This document shows, piece by piece, positions 51,643-59,625 of a stretch of 64,000 nucleotides of DNA. Position 1 is the stretch's first letter; every line of letters begins with the position of its first letter. The DNA is from Chitinophaga pinensis. GTDB lineage: Bacteria > Bacteroidota > Bacteroidia > Chitinophagales > CAMDFR01. The position numbers and the translations under genes were made by a program. The notes beneath the pieces were generated by a model. That model had not been told where the DNA came from, did not search any database, and saw nothing but the letters and a program-made list of their open reading frames with translations. The DNA lies in the NCBI GenBank assembly GCA_945897725.1, contig CAMDFR010000014.1, positions 1 to 64,000 on the forward strand. The letters run 5' to 3'.

Positions 51643-53139
51643 TTGAAAAAAATACTGGTAGCAAATAGAGGAGAAATCGCCCTACGTGTGATGCGAAGTG
51701 CTAGAGAAATGGGCATAAAGACGGTAGCTGTATATTCAGAAGCGGATCGAAATTCACCACATGTGCGCTATGCCGACGAAGCGGTGTTACTAGGCCCCCC
51801 GCCTTCTAACCAATCCTATTTACTTGGCGATAAGATAATTGAAGTCTGCAAAGAATTAGAGGTAGATGGCATACATCCCGGATATGGGTTTTTGAGTGAA
51901 AATGCTATTTTTTGCCAAAAGGTAACGGATGCTGGAATCAAATTTATCGGTCCTTCTCCTGAGGCAATCACTGTGATGGGCAGCAAACTTGCAGCTAAGA
52001 ATGCTGTTGCCAAATTCAATGTACCATTGGTGCCTGGCACCGAAGAAGCGATCACAGATATCGAAAAAGCTAAAACAACTGCTGCTGAAATAGGCTTTCC
52101 TATTTTAATCAAAGCAAGTGCAGGTGGCGGTGGCAAAGGCATGCGAATTGTTGCCAATATTGGTGAATTTGAAGAGCAGATGAAAATGGCTCAAGGTGAG
52201 GCACGCTCTGCCTTTGGAGATGATGCCGTTTTTATTGAAAAATATGTGACCTCACCCAAACATATAGAAGTACAAATACTCGGAGACGAACATGGCAATA
52301 TTGTGTATCTATTCGAAAGAGAATGTAGTGTACAAAGAAGACATCAAAAAGTGGTGGAAGAAGCACCAAGTCCTGTCATCACCCCTGAGCTTAGAAAAAA
52401 AATCGGAGAGAGTGCAGTAAATGTTGCCAAAGCTTGTAACTATTATGGGGCAGGCACTGTAGAGTTTATTGTAGATGATCAATTAAATTTTTATTTTCTA
52501 GAGATGAACACGCGTCTGCAAGTAGAGCATCCTGTAACTGAGATGATCACAGGATTTGACCTTGTGAAGGAGCAAATAAAAATAGCCCGTGGTGAAGCCC
52601 TTTCCTTCAAGCAGGAGGAATTAAGAATCAATGGACATGCCATAGAGATACGGGTATATGCAGAAGATCCAACCAATAATTTTTTACCTGATATTGGCAC
52701 CTTAGTTACCTACAAAAAGCCAGAAGGCAATGGTATCAGAGTAGATGATGGATTTGAAGAAGGCATGACCATTCCCATTTATTATGACCCTATGATATCC
52801 AAGTTGATTGTGCATGGAAAAACACGAGAAGATGCGATTCATAAAATGGTTCGTGCTATCGACGAATACAAAATAACTGGTGTTAAAAACACTTTAAAAT
52901 TCTGTAAGTTCGTTATCGAACATGAGCAATTCAAAAGCGGAAAATTTGATACACACTTCGTTCAACAATACTATGAGCCGTCCCTACTCAGTGTAGAAAA
53001 AGAGGATGAAATGCTTGTTGCAGCAATGGTTAGCACTTTGCTTTTAAAGAATGTAAAAACACCTTCTCCAAATACGGAAACATCTGGCGAGTTAAGTCAA
53101 AAAAGTAATTGGAAAAAAAATAGGAGCAATCTAAGATAG
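51643..53139 (+). CDS. accC: Biotin carboxylase (acetyl/propionyl-CoA carboxylase alpha-type subunit)
   Basis: This 498-residue ATP-grasp enzyme carboxylates biotin on a carrier protein. The order is an N-terminal Rossmann domain (LVANRGEIALRVMRSAREMG), an ATP-binding glycine loop (IKASAGGGGKGMRIV) and the active-site EMNTRLQVEHPVTEM. A C-terminal 50-residue extension after LKFCKFVIEHEQF contains no biotin-attachment motif, so the carrier must come from another gene. AccC of E. coli is about 450 residues. The TTG at 51643 (preceded by AAAGGAAAGC) is preferred; codons further upstream overlap the GT2 gene and precede no conserved sequence. The carboxylated acyl-CoA cannot be fixed from this subunit. 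Confidence 0.92.
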   Translation: MKKILVANRGEIALRVMRSAREMGIKTVAVYSEADRNSPHVRYADEAVLLGPPPSNQSYLLGDKIIEVCKELEVDGIHPGYGFLSENAIFCQKVTDAGIKFIGPSPEAITVMGSKLAAKNAVAKFNVPLVPGTEEAITDIEKAKTTAAEIGFPILIKASAGGGGKGMRIVANIGEFEEQMKMAQGEARSAFGDDAVFIEKYVTSPKHIEVQILGDEHGNIVYLFERECSVQRRHQKVVEEAPSPVITPELRKKIGESAVNVAKACNYYGAGTVEFIVDDQLNFYFLEMNTRLQVEHPVTEMITGFDLVKEQIKIARGEALSFKQEELRINGHAIEIRVYAEDPTNNFLPDIGTLVTYKKPEGNGIRVDDGFEEGMTIPIYYDPMISKLIVHGKTREDAIHKMVRAIDEYKITGVKNTLKFCKFVIEHEQFKSGKFDTHFVQQYYEPSLLSVEKEDEMLVAAMVSTLLLKNVKTPSPNTETSGELSQKSNWKKNRSNLR

Positions 53140-53155
53140 ACAAGTGAAAGAATAC

Positions 53156-53890
53156 TCAGGCTTTTTTATAAGTACTGAACAAGCTATTCCACTGCATTGC
53201 TAACACACCCAATACAGCTTCTTTGATGATGCCTTTGCTCATTTTGGATATCCCTTCAATTCGATCGACAAAAAGAATAGGTACTTCTTTGATATGAAAG
53301 CCCAATTTCTTGGTTGCAAATTTCATCTCAATCTGAAAAGCATAGCCGATGAATCTGATTTTACTGAGATCGATTGTCTCCAACACCTTTCTTTTATAAC
53401 AAACAAAGCCTGCCGTGGTATCGTGAACGCCAATCCAGGTAATCATTCTAACGTATAAGGAAGCGCCTCGAGAGATGAGGACACGATCTGCTGGCCAATT
53501 TTTTACAGCCCCTCCTTTAACATATCTAGAACCTAAAGACATATCAGCGCCATCCACTTTACAAGCATTTAGAAGTCGAATTAAGTCCTCAGGATTGTGA
53601 CTAAAATCGCAATCCATTTCCATGATATAATCATACTTATTGGCGATGGCCCAATCAAACCCAGTTATATAGGCGGTTCCAAGCCCTAGCTTACCTTTTC
53701 TTTCTAAAAGATGTAAAGCCTCAGGAAAGGTTTGTTGCAAGTCTTTAACAATAGAGGCAGTGCCATCTGGAGAACCATCATCAATGATTAAGATATGAAA
53801 AGGATAACTCAAAGAAAACACTTTACGTATCATCTTTTCTACATTTTCCTTTTCATTATAGGTAGGAATTATTACAATGGCTTCTTTCAT
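53156..53890 (-). CDS. Polyprenol monophosphomannose synthase (DPM1-like GT2)
   Basis: This 244-residue glycosyltransferase has the DPM1 pattern: IIPTYNEKENVEKM, the DDGSPDGT substrate loop, MDCDFSHNPEDL (DxD) and HDTTAGFVCYKRKVLE. It makes polyprenyl-phosphate mannose or a similar donor on the cytosolic side of the membrane; the GT39-like protein at 25748 is a possible user. The ATG at 53890 is preferred to an earlier TTG. Its stop faces accC across 16 nt. Confidence 0.9.
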   Translation of the reverse strand: MKEAIVIIPTYNEKENVEKMIRKVFSLSYPFHILIIDDGSPDGTASIVKDLQQTFPEALHLLERKGKLGLGTAYITGFDWAIANKYDYIMEMDCDFSHNPEDLIRLLNACKVDGADMSLGSRYVKGGAVKNWPADRVLISRGASLYVRMITWIGVHDTTAGFVCYKRKVLETIDLSKIRFIGYAFQIEMKFATKKLGFHIKEVPILFVDRIEGISKMSKGIIKEAVLGVLAMQWNSLFSTYKKA

Positions 53891-53996
53891 TATCAAGCAC
53901 TAAAATAGGTCAATTCAAACAATTTATACAATGTAGATGAAATCAAAAAGTCAAATTAAGATTGTTTAACCTAAATAAGCAGGCAAAAGCAAAAAA

Positions 53997-55355
53997 TTAG
54001 CTTAAAATGCTATCAGAAATCCCTGTTATATTCATTCCATCAAAATTACCGCTTGACATTAACAATAAATTTTTCATCTGCCAATCCTGTGAACGAATAA
54101 AATTTTCAAGCATCACTTTACTACTGAAGACAATTAGATTATCGCGATGAAAACCTTGCCTGATATCGTCTTCAGTGATCATGCTCAGTTTTTTTAAGGC
54201 CAATACCTCCGGAGAATAGAATACAATAGCAATATCTGCTTGAGCCATGCTATCTTTATATTCATGCAAAAAGTCTTTACTCAAACTACTAAAGGTGTGG
54301 AGCTCCATCACCGCCACTAATTTTCGCTGACTAAATTGTTGTTTTACAGCGCTAACCGTTGCCTTTAATTTAGAGGGAGAATGCGCAAAATCTTTATAGA
54401 TAACAGTTTTATCATTTTTTCCGACTAAAGTAAGTCGATTCGCAGCACCTTCAAATGACTGTATTGCTTCATAAAAGACGGTTTCATCAATACCTGCTTG
54501 AACACAAGCATTCTTGGCTGCCATCAAATTTTGCAAATTATGTTTACCAATAATGGATAATGGGACTTTTCTATCTTTCAAAATCAAATAAGAAACATCA
54601 TCAATAATCTCAAATGCTGGGGTGTGATAGGCAATCTTGATGGCACTATTTTTTACCATATCTACCACACGAACAACCTCTTTGTCCTCCTCACAATAAA
54701 TGAGAGAACCATTAGGCTCAATGCTTTCGGAGAACAGAAGAAACTGTTTCACATAATCTTCATAAATAGGAAATACATTGATATGATCCCAGGCAATGCC
54801 ACTGATGATGGCAATATCTGGTTTGTAGGATAAAAATTTAGGTTCAAAATGAATGGCACTGCTCAAATATTCGTCGCCCTCAATGATGATTATAGGTGCC
54901 TTATCTGATAACCTAACGTTGGTAGCGAAGCCTTTTAACTGTGAACCCACCACATAATCAAAATCTTTATGGCAAAAGTTGAGTACATGCATAATCATAG
55001 AGGTGATAGTGGTTTTTCCATGACTACCGGCCACTACAATCCGAAGCTTATCCTTGCTATTTTCGTATACATATTGTGGAAAGGAGTAGATTTTCAATCC
55101 TAATTCTTGTGCTTTTTTAAGTTCAATATTGTCTTTTCGAGCATGCATCCCCAAAATAATAGCATCAATATCTTTGGTGATATTGGCTTCAAAAAATCCC
55201 ATCTCTTTAGGCAATATCCCTGCTTTCTCTAAATTTGATTTGGCCGGATCAAAAATATGATCATCAGATCCAGTTACTTGAAATCCTTTATCCTTCATAC
55301 TTAGAGCCAAGGCATGCATAATAGCTCCACCAATTGCAACAAAATGTATTCTCAT
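53997..55355 (-). CDS. mpl: UDP-MurNAc:L-Ala-gamma-D-Glu-mDAP ligase
   Basis: This 452-residue Mur ligase recycles cell-wall tripeptide by joining it to UDP-MurNAc. The N-terminal motif is VAIGGAIMHALALSMKDKG, the P-loop AGSHGKTTITSM, and the central signature GDEYLSSAIHFEPKFL. The later GKHNLQNLMAAKNA and the C-terminal DFAHSPSKLKATV match Mpl more closely than MurC (the typical AHHPT is AHSPS here). It is transcribed divergently from the micro-lipoprotein genes. Confidence 0.94.
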   Translation of the reverse strand: MRIHFVAIGGAIMHALALSMKDKGFQVTGSDDHIFDPAKSNLEKAGILPKEMGFFEANITKDIDAIILGMHARKDNIELKKAQELGLKIYSFPQYVYENSKDKLRIVVAGSHGKTTITSMIMHVLNFCHKDFDYVVGSQLKGFATNVRLSDKAPIIIIEGDEYLSSAIHFEPKFLSYKPDIAIISGIAWDHINVFPIYEDYVKQFLLFSESIEPNGSLIYCEEDKEVVRVVDMVKNSAIKIAYHTPAFEIIDDVSYLILKDRKVPLSIIGKHNLQNLMAAKNACVQAGIDETVFYEAIQSFEGAANRLTLVGKNDKTVIYKDFAHSPSKLKATVSAVKQQFSQRKLVAVMELHTFSSLSKDFLHEYKDSMAQADIAIVFYSPEVLALKKLSMITEDDIRQGFHRDNLIVFSSKVMLENFIRSQDWQMKNLLLMSSGNFDGMNITGISDSILS

Positions 55356-55432
55356 TAGATAATATTTTTTGAATAATATACGTTCCCTAATTAAAGGCGA
55401 AAGTTACAAAGCATCTAATTAATAAATAAGTC

Positions 55433-55462
55433 TTTGTATAAACATTAGTTTTGTTAATTTTG
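55433..55462 (+). promoter_or_regulatory. Promoter of the micro-lipoprotein-ytxJ unit
   Basis: TTTG (55433-55436), an 18-nt spacer and TAATTTTG (55455-55462) match both boxes. The first micro-lipoprotein ATG is 30 nt downstream. Confidence 0.75.
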
Positions 55463-55491
55463 CAGCAGGAGTTAAATATAAATTAAGAACC

Positions 55492-55614
55492 ATGAAAAAT
55501 TTAAAAACAAAGACGGCTATTCTTATGCTTGCAGTTTTCGTTATAAGCATTTCGCTTTCATCTTGCAAAAGACAAACCTGCCCTACTTATTCAAATTCTA
55601 AAGGCTTTAGATAA
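55492..55614 (+). CDS. Micro-lipoprotein 1 (40 residues)
   Basis: The 40-residue product has a basic start (MKNLKTKT), a hydrophobic core (ILMLAVFVISISL) and a lipobox SLSSC, with Cys25 followed by only 15 residues (KRQTCPTYSNSKGFR). It is too small for routine gene calling but is supported by a paralogue in tandem, a strong promoter and the adjoining ytxJ. The mature peptide contains one more Cys and a GFR end. The function is unknown. It starts at 55492 (ATG). Confidence 0.8.
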   Translation: MKNLKTKTAILMLAVFVISISLSSCKRQTCPTYSNSKGFR

Positions 55615-55651
55615 TTAATTCCTACTTTATTCATTACAAAAAAAAATGAAC

Positions 55652-55771
55652 ATGAAAAATATTAAATTAAGAATGGCAATATTACTTTTCGCTGTCTTTG
55701 TTGTTTCTATTTCTCTTTCTTCTTGCAATAGACATAGCTGTCCTGCAAACTCAGCACAAGGCTTTAGATAA
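55652..55771 (+). CDS. Micro-lipoprotein 2 (39 residues)
   Basis: This 39-residue product matches its upstream neighbour in every feature: MKNIKLRMA start, hydrophobic core, SLSSC lipobox, then NRHSCPANSAQGFR. Residues SLSSC, the second CP and GFR are kept in both. An alternative ATG at 55646 adds MN. It lies 37 nt after the first copy and 5 nt before ytxJ. I assign no function; tandem duplication with conservation of the mature 14-residue peptide suggests selection on it. Confidence 0.8.
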   Translation: MKNIKLRMAILLFAVFVVSISLSSCNRHSCPANSAQGFR

Positions 55772-55776
55772 TATCT

Positions 55777-56115
55777 ATGATTCGCTGGACCCCATTAACA
55801 GAGCTTTCTCAGTTAGAGCATATTGACGAAGCTTCTGTCTCTAAATCTATGTTAATATTCAAACATAGCACAAGATGTAGCATCAGTCGTATGGCTCTCA
55901 AACGTTTTGAGCAGGAATACGATATTGATGAGGCTCATTTAGAATGCTATTTTTTAGATTTATTGAACCATCGAGACATCTCTAATGAAATTGCGCAACG
56001 ATGGCATGTGCAACATCAGTCTCCTCAAGTGCTGCTTATTAAAAATAATAAAGTGATTGCTCATGATTCCCATGATGGGATAGATGCCACTGCTATCAAG
56101 CGATCAGTAGCTTAG
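55777..56115 (+). CDS. ytxJ: Bacillithiol-system redox protein YtxJ-like
   Basis: This 112-residue thioredoxin-like protein has the YtxJ signature FKHSTRCSIS, with the active Cys34 and a Pro-loop HQSPQVLLIKNN. YtxJ homologues are single-Cys (monothiol) thioredoxin-fold proteins linked to bacillithiol redox control. This suggests the organism makes bacillithiol; no bsh genes are in the window. It starts 5 nt after the second micro-lipoprotein stop and probably shares their promoter. Confidence 0.85.
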   Translation: MIRWTPLTELSQLEHIDEASVSKSMLIFKHSTRCSISRMALKRFEQEYDIDEAHLECYFLDLLNHRDISNEIAQRWHVQHQSPQVLLIKNNKVIAHDSHDGIDATAIKRSVA

Positions 56116-56123
56116 GAGGAAAA

Positions 56124-56771
56124 TTAAAACAATCCGTTCAGTTCTGCCAATACCTTATTGACAACTGTTTCCATCTGATTTTTGTCATCGACAAAATTAC
56201 AATTGTCTACATCGATCACTAACATTCGAGCATCTTCAAATTTGTTTGCCCAATTATCATAATACTCATTCAATTTTTTAAGATAATCCAATCTTAAATT
56301 CTCTTCATATTCACGACCTCTCTTCTGAATTTGATTCACCAAAGTTGGAATAGAAGCTTTTAAATAAATCACTAAATCCGGTGGTTTAATGCTAGAAGAG
56401 ATCGTTTCGAATAAACTTAAATAATTTTCAAAATCACGCGTACTCATCAAGCCCATTGCATGCAAATTGGGTGCAAAAATTTGCGCATCTTCATAAATAC
56501 TTCTGTCTTGAATAATCACTTTTGATCCCCTTTGAATGTCTAATATTTGTTTAAAACGACTATTCAAAAAGAATACTTGCAAATTAAATGACCATCTAGG
56601 CATATCCTCATAAAAATCATTTAAATAAGGATTGTTCTCAACATCTTCATACTGCGGCTCCCATCCAAAATGTTTCGATAGTGCATTTGTCAGAGTGGTT
56701 TTTCCTGCACCAATATTGCCAGCTATAACAATATGCTTGACCTCGTTCTTTAATTTTGCTGTTTTTGCCAC
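56124..56771 (-). CDS. Deoxynucleoside kinase
   Basis: This 215-residue P-loop kinase (GNIGAGKTTLTNALSKHFG) has the DRSIYEDAQIFAPNLHAMG block that binds the deoxyribose, and the lid region with RGREYEENLRLDYL. It phosphorylates deoxyadenosine or deoxyguanosine (and perhaps deoxycytidine) for salvage. The start is a GTG at 56771, giving MAKTAKLKNEV; no ATG precedes the P-loop. It follows trpS by 33 nt on the same strand, and its stop faces ytxJ with 8 nt between. Confidence 0.88.
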   Translation of the reverse strand: MAKTAKLKNEVKHIVIAGNIGAGKTTLTNALSKHFGWEPQYEDVENNPYLNDFYEDMPRWSFNLQVFFLNSRFKQILDIQRGSKVIIQDRSIYEDAQIFAPNLHAMGLMSTRDFENYLSLFETISSSIKPPDLVIYLKASIPTLVNQIQKRGREYEENLRLDYLKKLNEYYDNWANKFEDARMLVIDVDNCNFVDDKNQMETVVNKVLAELNGLF

Positions 56772-56804
56772 TTGGGTAGTATTTTAGTTCAAAAATAAGT
56801 TATT

Positions 56805-57803
56805 TTAGTGTAAAGAGTTTAACCCAATGAGGTCTCTAACGTCTTTTATCGTCTTTTGTGCACTCTCTCTTGCTTTTTCGGCGCCATTTCTTGCCACTTT
56901 ACGAACATATGCTTCATCTGATTGCAACTCCAAAATACGCTCTCTAAATGGTTTTACATAAAGATTCATGTCCTTTGCCAATTGTACTTTCATATCACCA
57001 TATCTTATGGAGCAATTATTATAGGCCTCATCAAAGAACTGGTAAGTAGATTCATCAGAAACCATTTTCATCAAAAAGAAAATATTCTCAATTTCAATTG
57101 GCTTGATTTGATTTGGCATACTTGGCCCTCCATCTGTTTTTGCTGCCTTGATCTTTTTTAAGATAGCCACTTCGTCGTCTACTAAAAAAATGGCACTCTT
57201 CCCATCATCACTTTTGCTCATCTTACCCATGCCATCCAAACTAGGCACCCGCAATAATTCCTCCCCATTGTTAAACGCTTGAGGTATTGGAAAATATTCC
57301 GTTTCATAATAATGATTAAATCTTTGAGCAAAATTTCTTGTCATCTCCAAATGCTGCATTTGATCATCCCCTACTGGTACTTTATGCGCTTTATGTATCA
57401 AAATATCTGCCGCCATTAAAACCGGATAAGTCAGTAATCCAGCATTAAGGGTTTGTCCCTCCTTGCGTGCTTTTTCTTTGAAAGTAACACATTTTTCGAG
57501 TTCTCCTTTGTAAGCAAACATGTTTAAAAACAAATACAATTCAGCGATCTCTGGCACATGACTTTGAATATAAATCGTTGCTTTCTCTGGATCTACACCA
57601 ATGGCTAAATATTCTATTAAAACATTTAGAGAACTATCTCTTAACATTGCTGCCTTGGTATGTGTCGTTAGTGCATGATAATCTGCTATAAAGTAAAAAC
57701 ACTTATAGTTTTCTTGCATCTTCACAAAGTTAATTGCAGCGCCTAAATAATTTCCGAGGTGAAGTTTACCCGTTGGTCTTACACCACTTAATACCGTTTC
57801 CAT
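56805..57803 (-). CDS. trpS: Tryptophanyl-tRNA synthetase
   Basis: This 332-residue class I synthetase has HIGH in the form KLHLGNYLGA near residue 13 and KMSKS near residue 195. The tryptophan-binding signature VGDDQMQHLEMTRNFAQRFN lies between them. Length is standard for bacterial TrpS. It starts 6 nt from a near-consensus box TACTTTCG on the minus strand (57816-57809), and is divergent from gatC. Confidence 0.97.
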   Translation of the reverse strand: METVLSGVRPTGKLHLGNYLGAAINFVKMQENYKCFYFIADYHALTTHTKAAMLRDSSLNVLIEYLAIGVDPEKATIYIQSHVPEIAELYLFLNMFAYKGELEKCVTFKEKARKEGQTLNAGLLTYPVLMAADILIHKAHKVPVGDDQMQHLEMTRNFAQRFNHYYETEYFPIPQAFNNGEELLRVPSLDGMGKMSKSDDGKSAIFLVDDEVAILKKIKAAKTDGGPSMPNQIKPIEIENIFFLMKMVSDESTYQFFDEAYNNCSIRYGDMKVQLAKDMNLYVKPFRERILELQSDEAYVRKVARNGAEKARESAQKTIKDVRDLIGLNSLH

Positions 57804-57845
57804 AAGTGCGAAAGTACAAAAAAATATAAATCTCTAAACATTTCG

Positions 57846-57875
57846 TTTGTCATTTACATTACATAACTATCTTTG
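57846..57875 (+). promoter_or_regulatory. Promoter of gatC operon
   Basis: TTTG (57846-57849), an 18-nt spacer and TATCTTTG (57868-57875) match the Bacteroidota consensus, 26 nt before the gatC ATG. Confidence 0.8.
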
Positions 57876-57900
57876 TATAAATAACAGGTAGCAATCAACA

Positions 57901-58188
57901 ATGAAAATAGACACTGAATTGGTAGACAAAATAGCTGAATTGGCTAAACTTGAATTTGATGAAAGTTCCAAGGCAGAGACCATTCTCAATCTGAATAAGA
58001 TTGTTGACATGATCAGTAAAATTGATGAATTAGAATTGGATCATATTGTTCCTCTCAAATACATGACAGAAGAAAACAACATTTGGAGAGAGGATATTAT
58101 CAAAGCTGAAATCACCAAAGAAGAAGCCTTGCGAAACGCTCCAATGAAAGATTCTGATTTTATCAAAGTACCAAAAGTGCTCAAATAA
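57901..58188 (+). CDS. gatC: Asp-tRNA(Asn)/Glu-tRNA(Gln) amidotransferase subunit C
   Basis: This 95-residue helical protein has the GatC patterns LVDKIAELAKLEFDES and LNKIVDMISKIDELE, and a C-terminal APMKDSDFIKVPKVL. GatC stabilises GatA in the complex that amidates misacylated tRNAs. gatA and gatB are not adjacent, which is common in Bacteroidota. It is immediately followed (0 nt) by an ABC ATPase gene. Confidence 0.93.
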   Translation: MKIDTELVDKIAELAKLEFDESSKAETILNLNKIVDMISKIDELELDHIVPLKYMTEENNIWREDIIKAEITKEEALRNAPMKDSDFIKVPKVLK

Positions 58189-58902
58189 ATGAATAGCAAC
58201 CACTCTGTCATATCACTCATCAACCTCCGAAAAGATTATTTTTTGGGTAAGATGACCATTCCTGTGCTTAAAGATTTAAATCTAGAGATCGAAAAAAATG
58301 AATATGTGGCCTTGATGGGACCATCGGGCTCTGGTAAATCAACCTTGATGAATATTTTAGGATGCCTAGATGTACCTACTGGCGGCGAATACATCCTCAA
58401 CAACAACAAGGTAAGTAGCATGACCGATAATGAACTTGCTGCCATCAGAAACAAAGAAATTGGATTTGTTTTTCAAACGTTCAACCTCCTTCCTAGATTA
58501 TCAGCGCTCGAAAACGTTGCCCTGCCTTTGATTTATGCAGGCATGTCCAAAAAAGATAGAATTGCGCGTGCAGAAGAAGTGCTTGCCTCTGTGAATTTAT
58601 CAGATAGGATGGATCACAAACCAAATGAGTTATCTGGCGGACAAAGACAAAGGGTAGCCATTGCTAGAGCATTGGTAAACAACCCAGCTATCATTTTAGC
58701 AGATGAGCCTACAGGAAATCTTGATAGCAAAACATCCTTGGAAATCATGTCCATATTTAGAAAAATTAATGAAGCTGGCAATACCGTTATTCTTGTTACC
58801 CATGAAGAAGATATTGCCCAGCATGCTAAGCGGGTCATACGACTCAAAGATGGTATTATCGAAAGTAGCATCATCAATAGTGAATCAGATAGACTCGGTT
58901 AA
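58189..58902 (+). CDS. LolD/MacB-type ABC transporter ATP-binding protein
   Basis: This 237-residue ATPase has Walker [11 protein letters not shown], the Q loop [11 protein letters not shown], the signature [15 protein letters not shown], Walker [14 protein letters not shown] and the switch His in VTHEED. These motifs and the PTGG at the start of the loop are those of the LolD/MacB/FtsE class, which drives lipoprotein release or efflux. The partner permease is not adjacent; the gene instead sits between gatC and the cobalamin adenosyltransferase. Confidence 0.9.
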   Translation: MNSNHSVISLINLRKDYFLGKMTIPVLKDLNLEIEKNEYVALMGPSGSGKSTLMNILGCLDVPTGGEYILNNNKVSSMTDNELAAIRNKEIGFVFQTFNLLPRLSALENVALPLIYAGMSKKDRIARAEEVLASVNLSDRMDHKPNELSGGQRQRVAIARALVNNPAIILADEPTGNLDSKTSLEIMSIFRKINEAGNTVILVTHEEDIAQHAKRVIRLKDGIIESSIINSESDRLG

Positions 58903-58914
58903 AAAAAATACAAA

Positions 58915-59463
58915 ATGAAAATATATACCAAAACAGGCGACAAAGGACAGACCTCATTGATAGGTGGCACAAAGGTTTCAAAGGGCCATTTGAAAATTGA
59001 ATCTTATGGAACAGTGGATGAATTAAACTCTTTTATTGGAGTGATTAGAGATTCTTTCACAGATACGGACACGAACATTCTATTAGAGAGAACTCAAAAT
59101 AATTTATTCAATATCGGCGCTCAATTAGCTACTGTGGCAGGTACTACCAATAGCTATGTGCCAAAAGTAACAGAAGAAGAGATTGAAAGTCTAGAAAAAG
59201 CTATTGACAAAATGGATGAGTCCTTGACACCACTACGCAATTTCATCTTGCCTGGCGGTCATATTGCCAACTCCTATGCCCATGTGGCTCGTTGCGTCTG
59301 CCGTCGTGCAGAAAGATGTGTGGTGCGACTTATGGAAGAAGAAGAGGTAGATCCACTCATCATTAAATACATGAACAGATTATCAGATTATCTTTTCGCA
59401 TTGGCAAGATTTATCTCTCATCAAAATGGCAGTCGAGAGGTAGAATGGAAAAAACACGATTAA
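58915..59463 (+). CDS. PduO-type cob(I)alamin adenosyltransferase
   Basis: This 182-residue enzyme converts cob(I)alamin to adenosylcobalamin with ATP. It has the ATP-binding KTGDKGQTSLIGGTKVSKG near the N-terminus, YGTVDELNSFIGV, and the conserved ARCVCRRAERCVV helix. It follows the ABC ATPase by 12 nt. It is the intracellular partner of the B12 uptake operon at 5.4-8.6 kb. The presence of adenosylcobalamin-dependent enzymes elsewhere in the genome is implied but not visible. Confidence 0.94.
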   Translation: MKIYTKTGDKGQTSLIGGTKVSKGHLKIESYGTVDELNSFIGVIRDSFTDTDTNILLERTQNNLFNIGAQLATVAGTTNSYVPKVTEEEIESLEKAIDKMDESLTPLRNFILPGGHIANSYAHVARCVCRRAERCVVRLMEEEEVDPLIIKYMNRLSDYLFALARFISHQNGSREVEWKKHD

Positions 59464-59613
59464 GATAGGGTCAATGCTCGTAAAACCATTACGAACAAAG
59501 CACTTCTGACCAATAAAAACAATTTTCAGTAGAAATTAAAAGAACTAAAAAACGCCATTTCTTAAAGAATCAGGTGTGCTTGAGCTATTTTCCAAAATTC
59601 ATTTTGATTTCAT

Positions 59614-59621
59614 TAACTTTG
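59614..59621 (+). promoter_or_regulatory. -7 promoter box for lepA, likely leaderless
   Basis: TAACTTTG ends 4 nt before the lepA ATG (59626). The start of transcription would fall at the ATG. No -33 box with normal spacing is seen. Confidence 0.5.
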
Positions 59622-59625
59622 CAGC

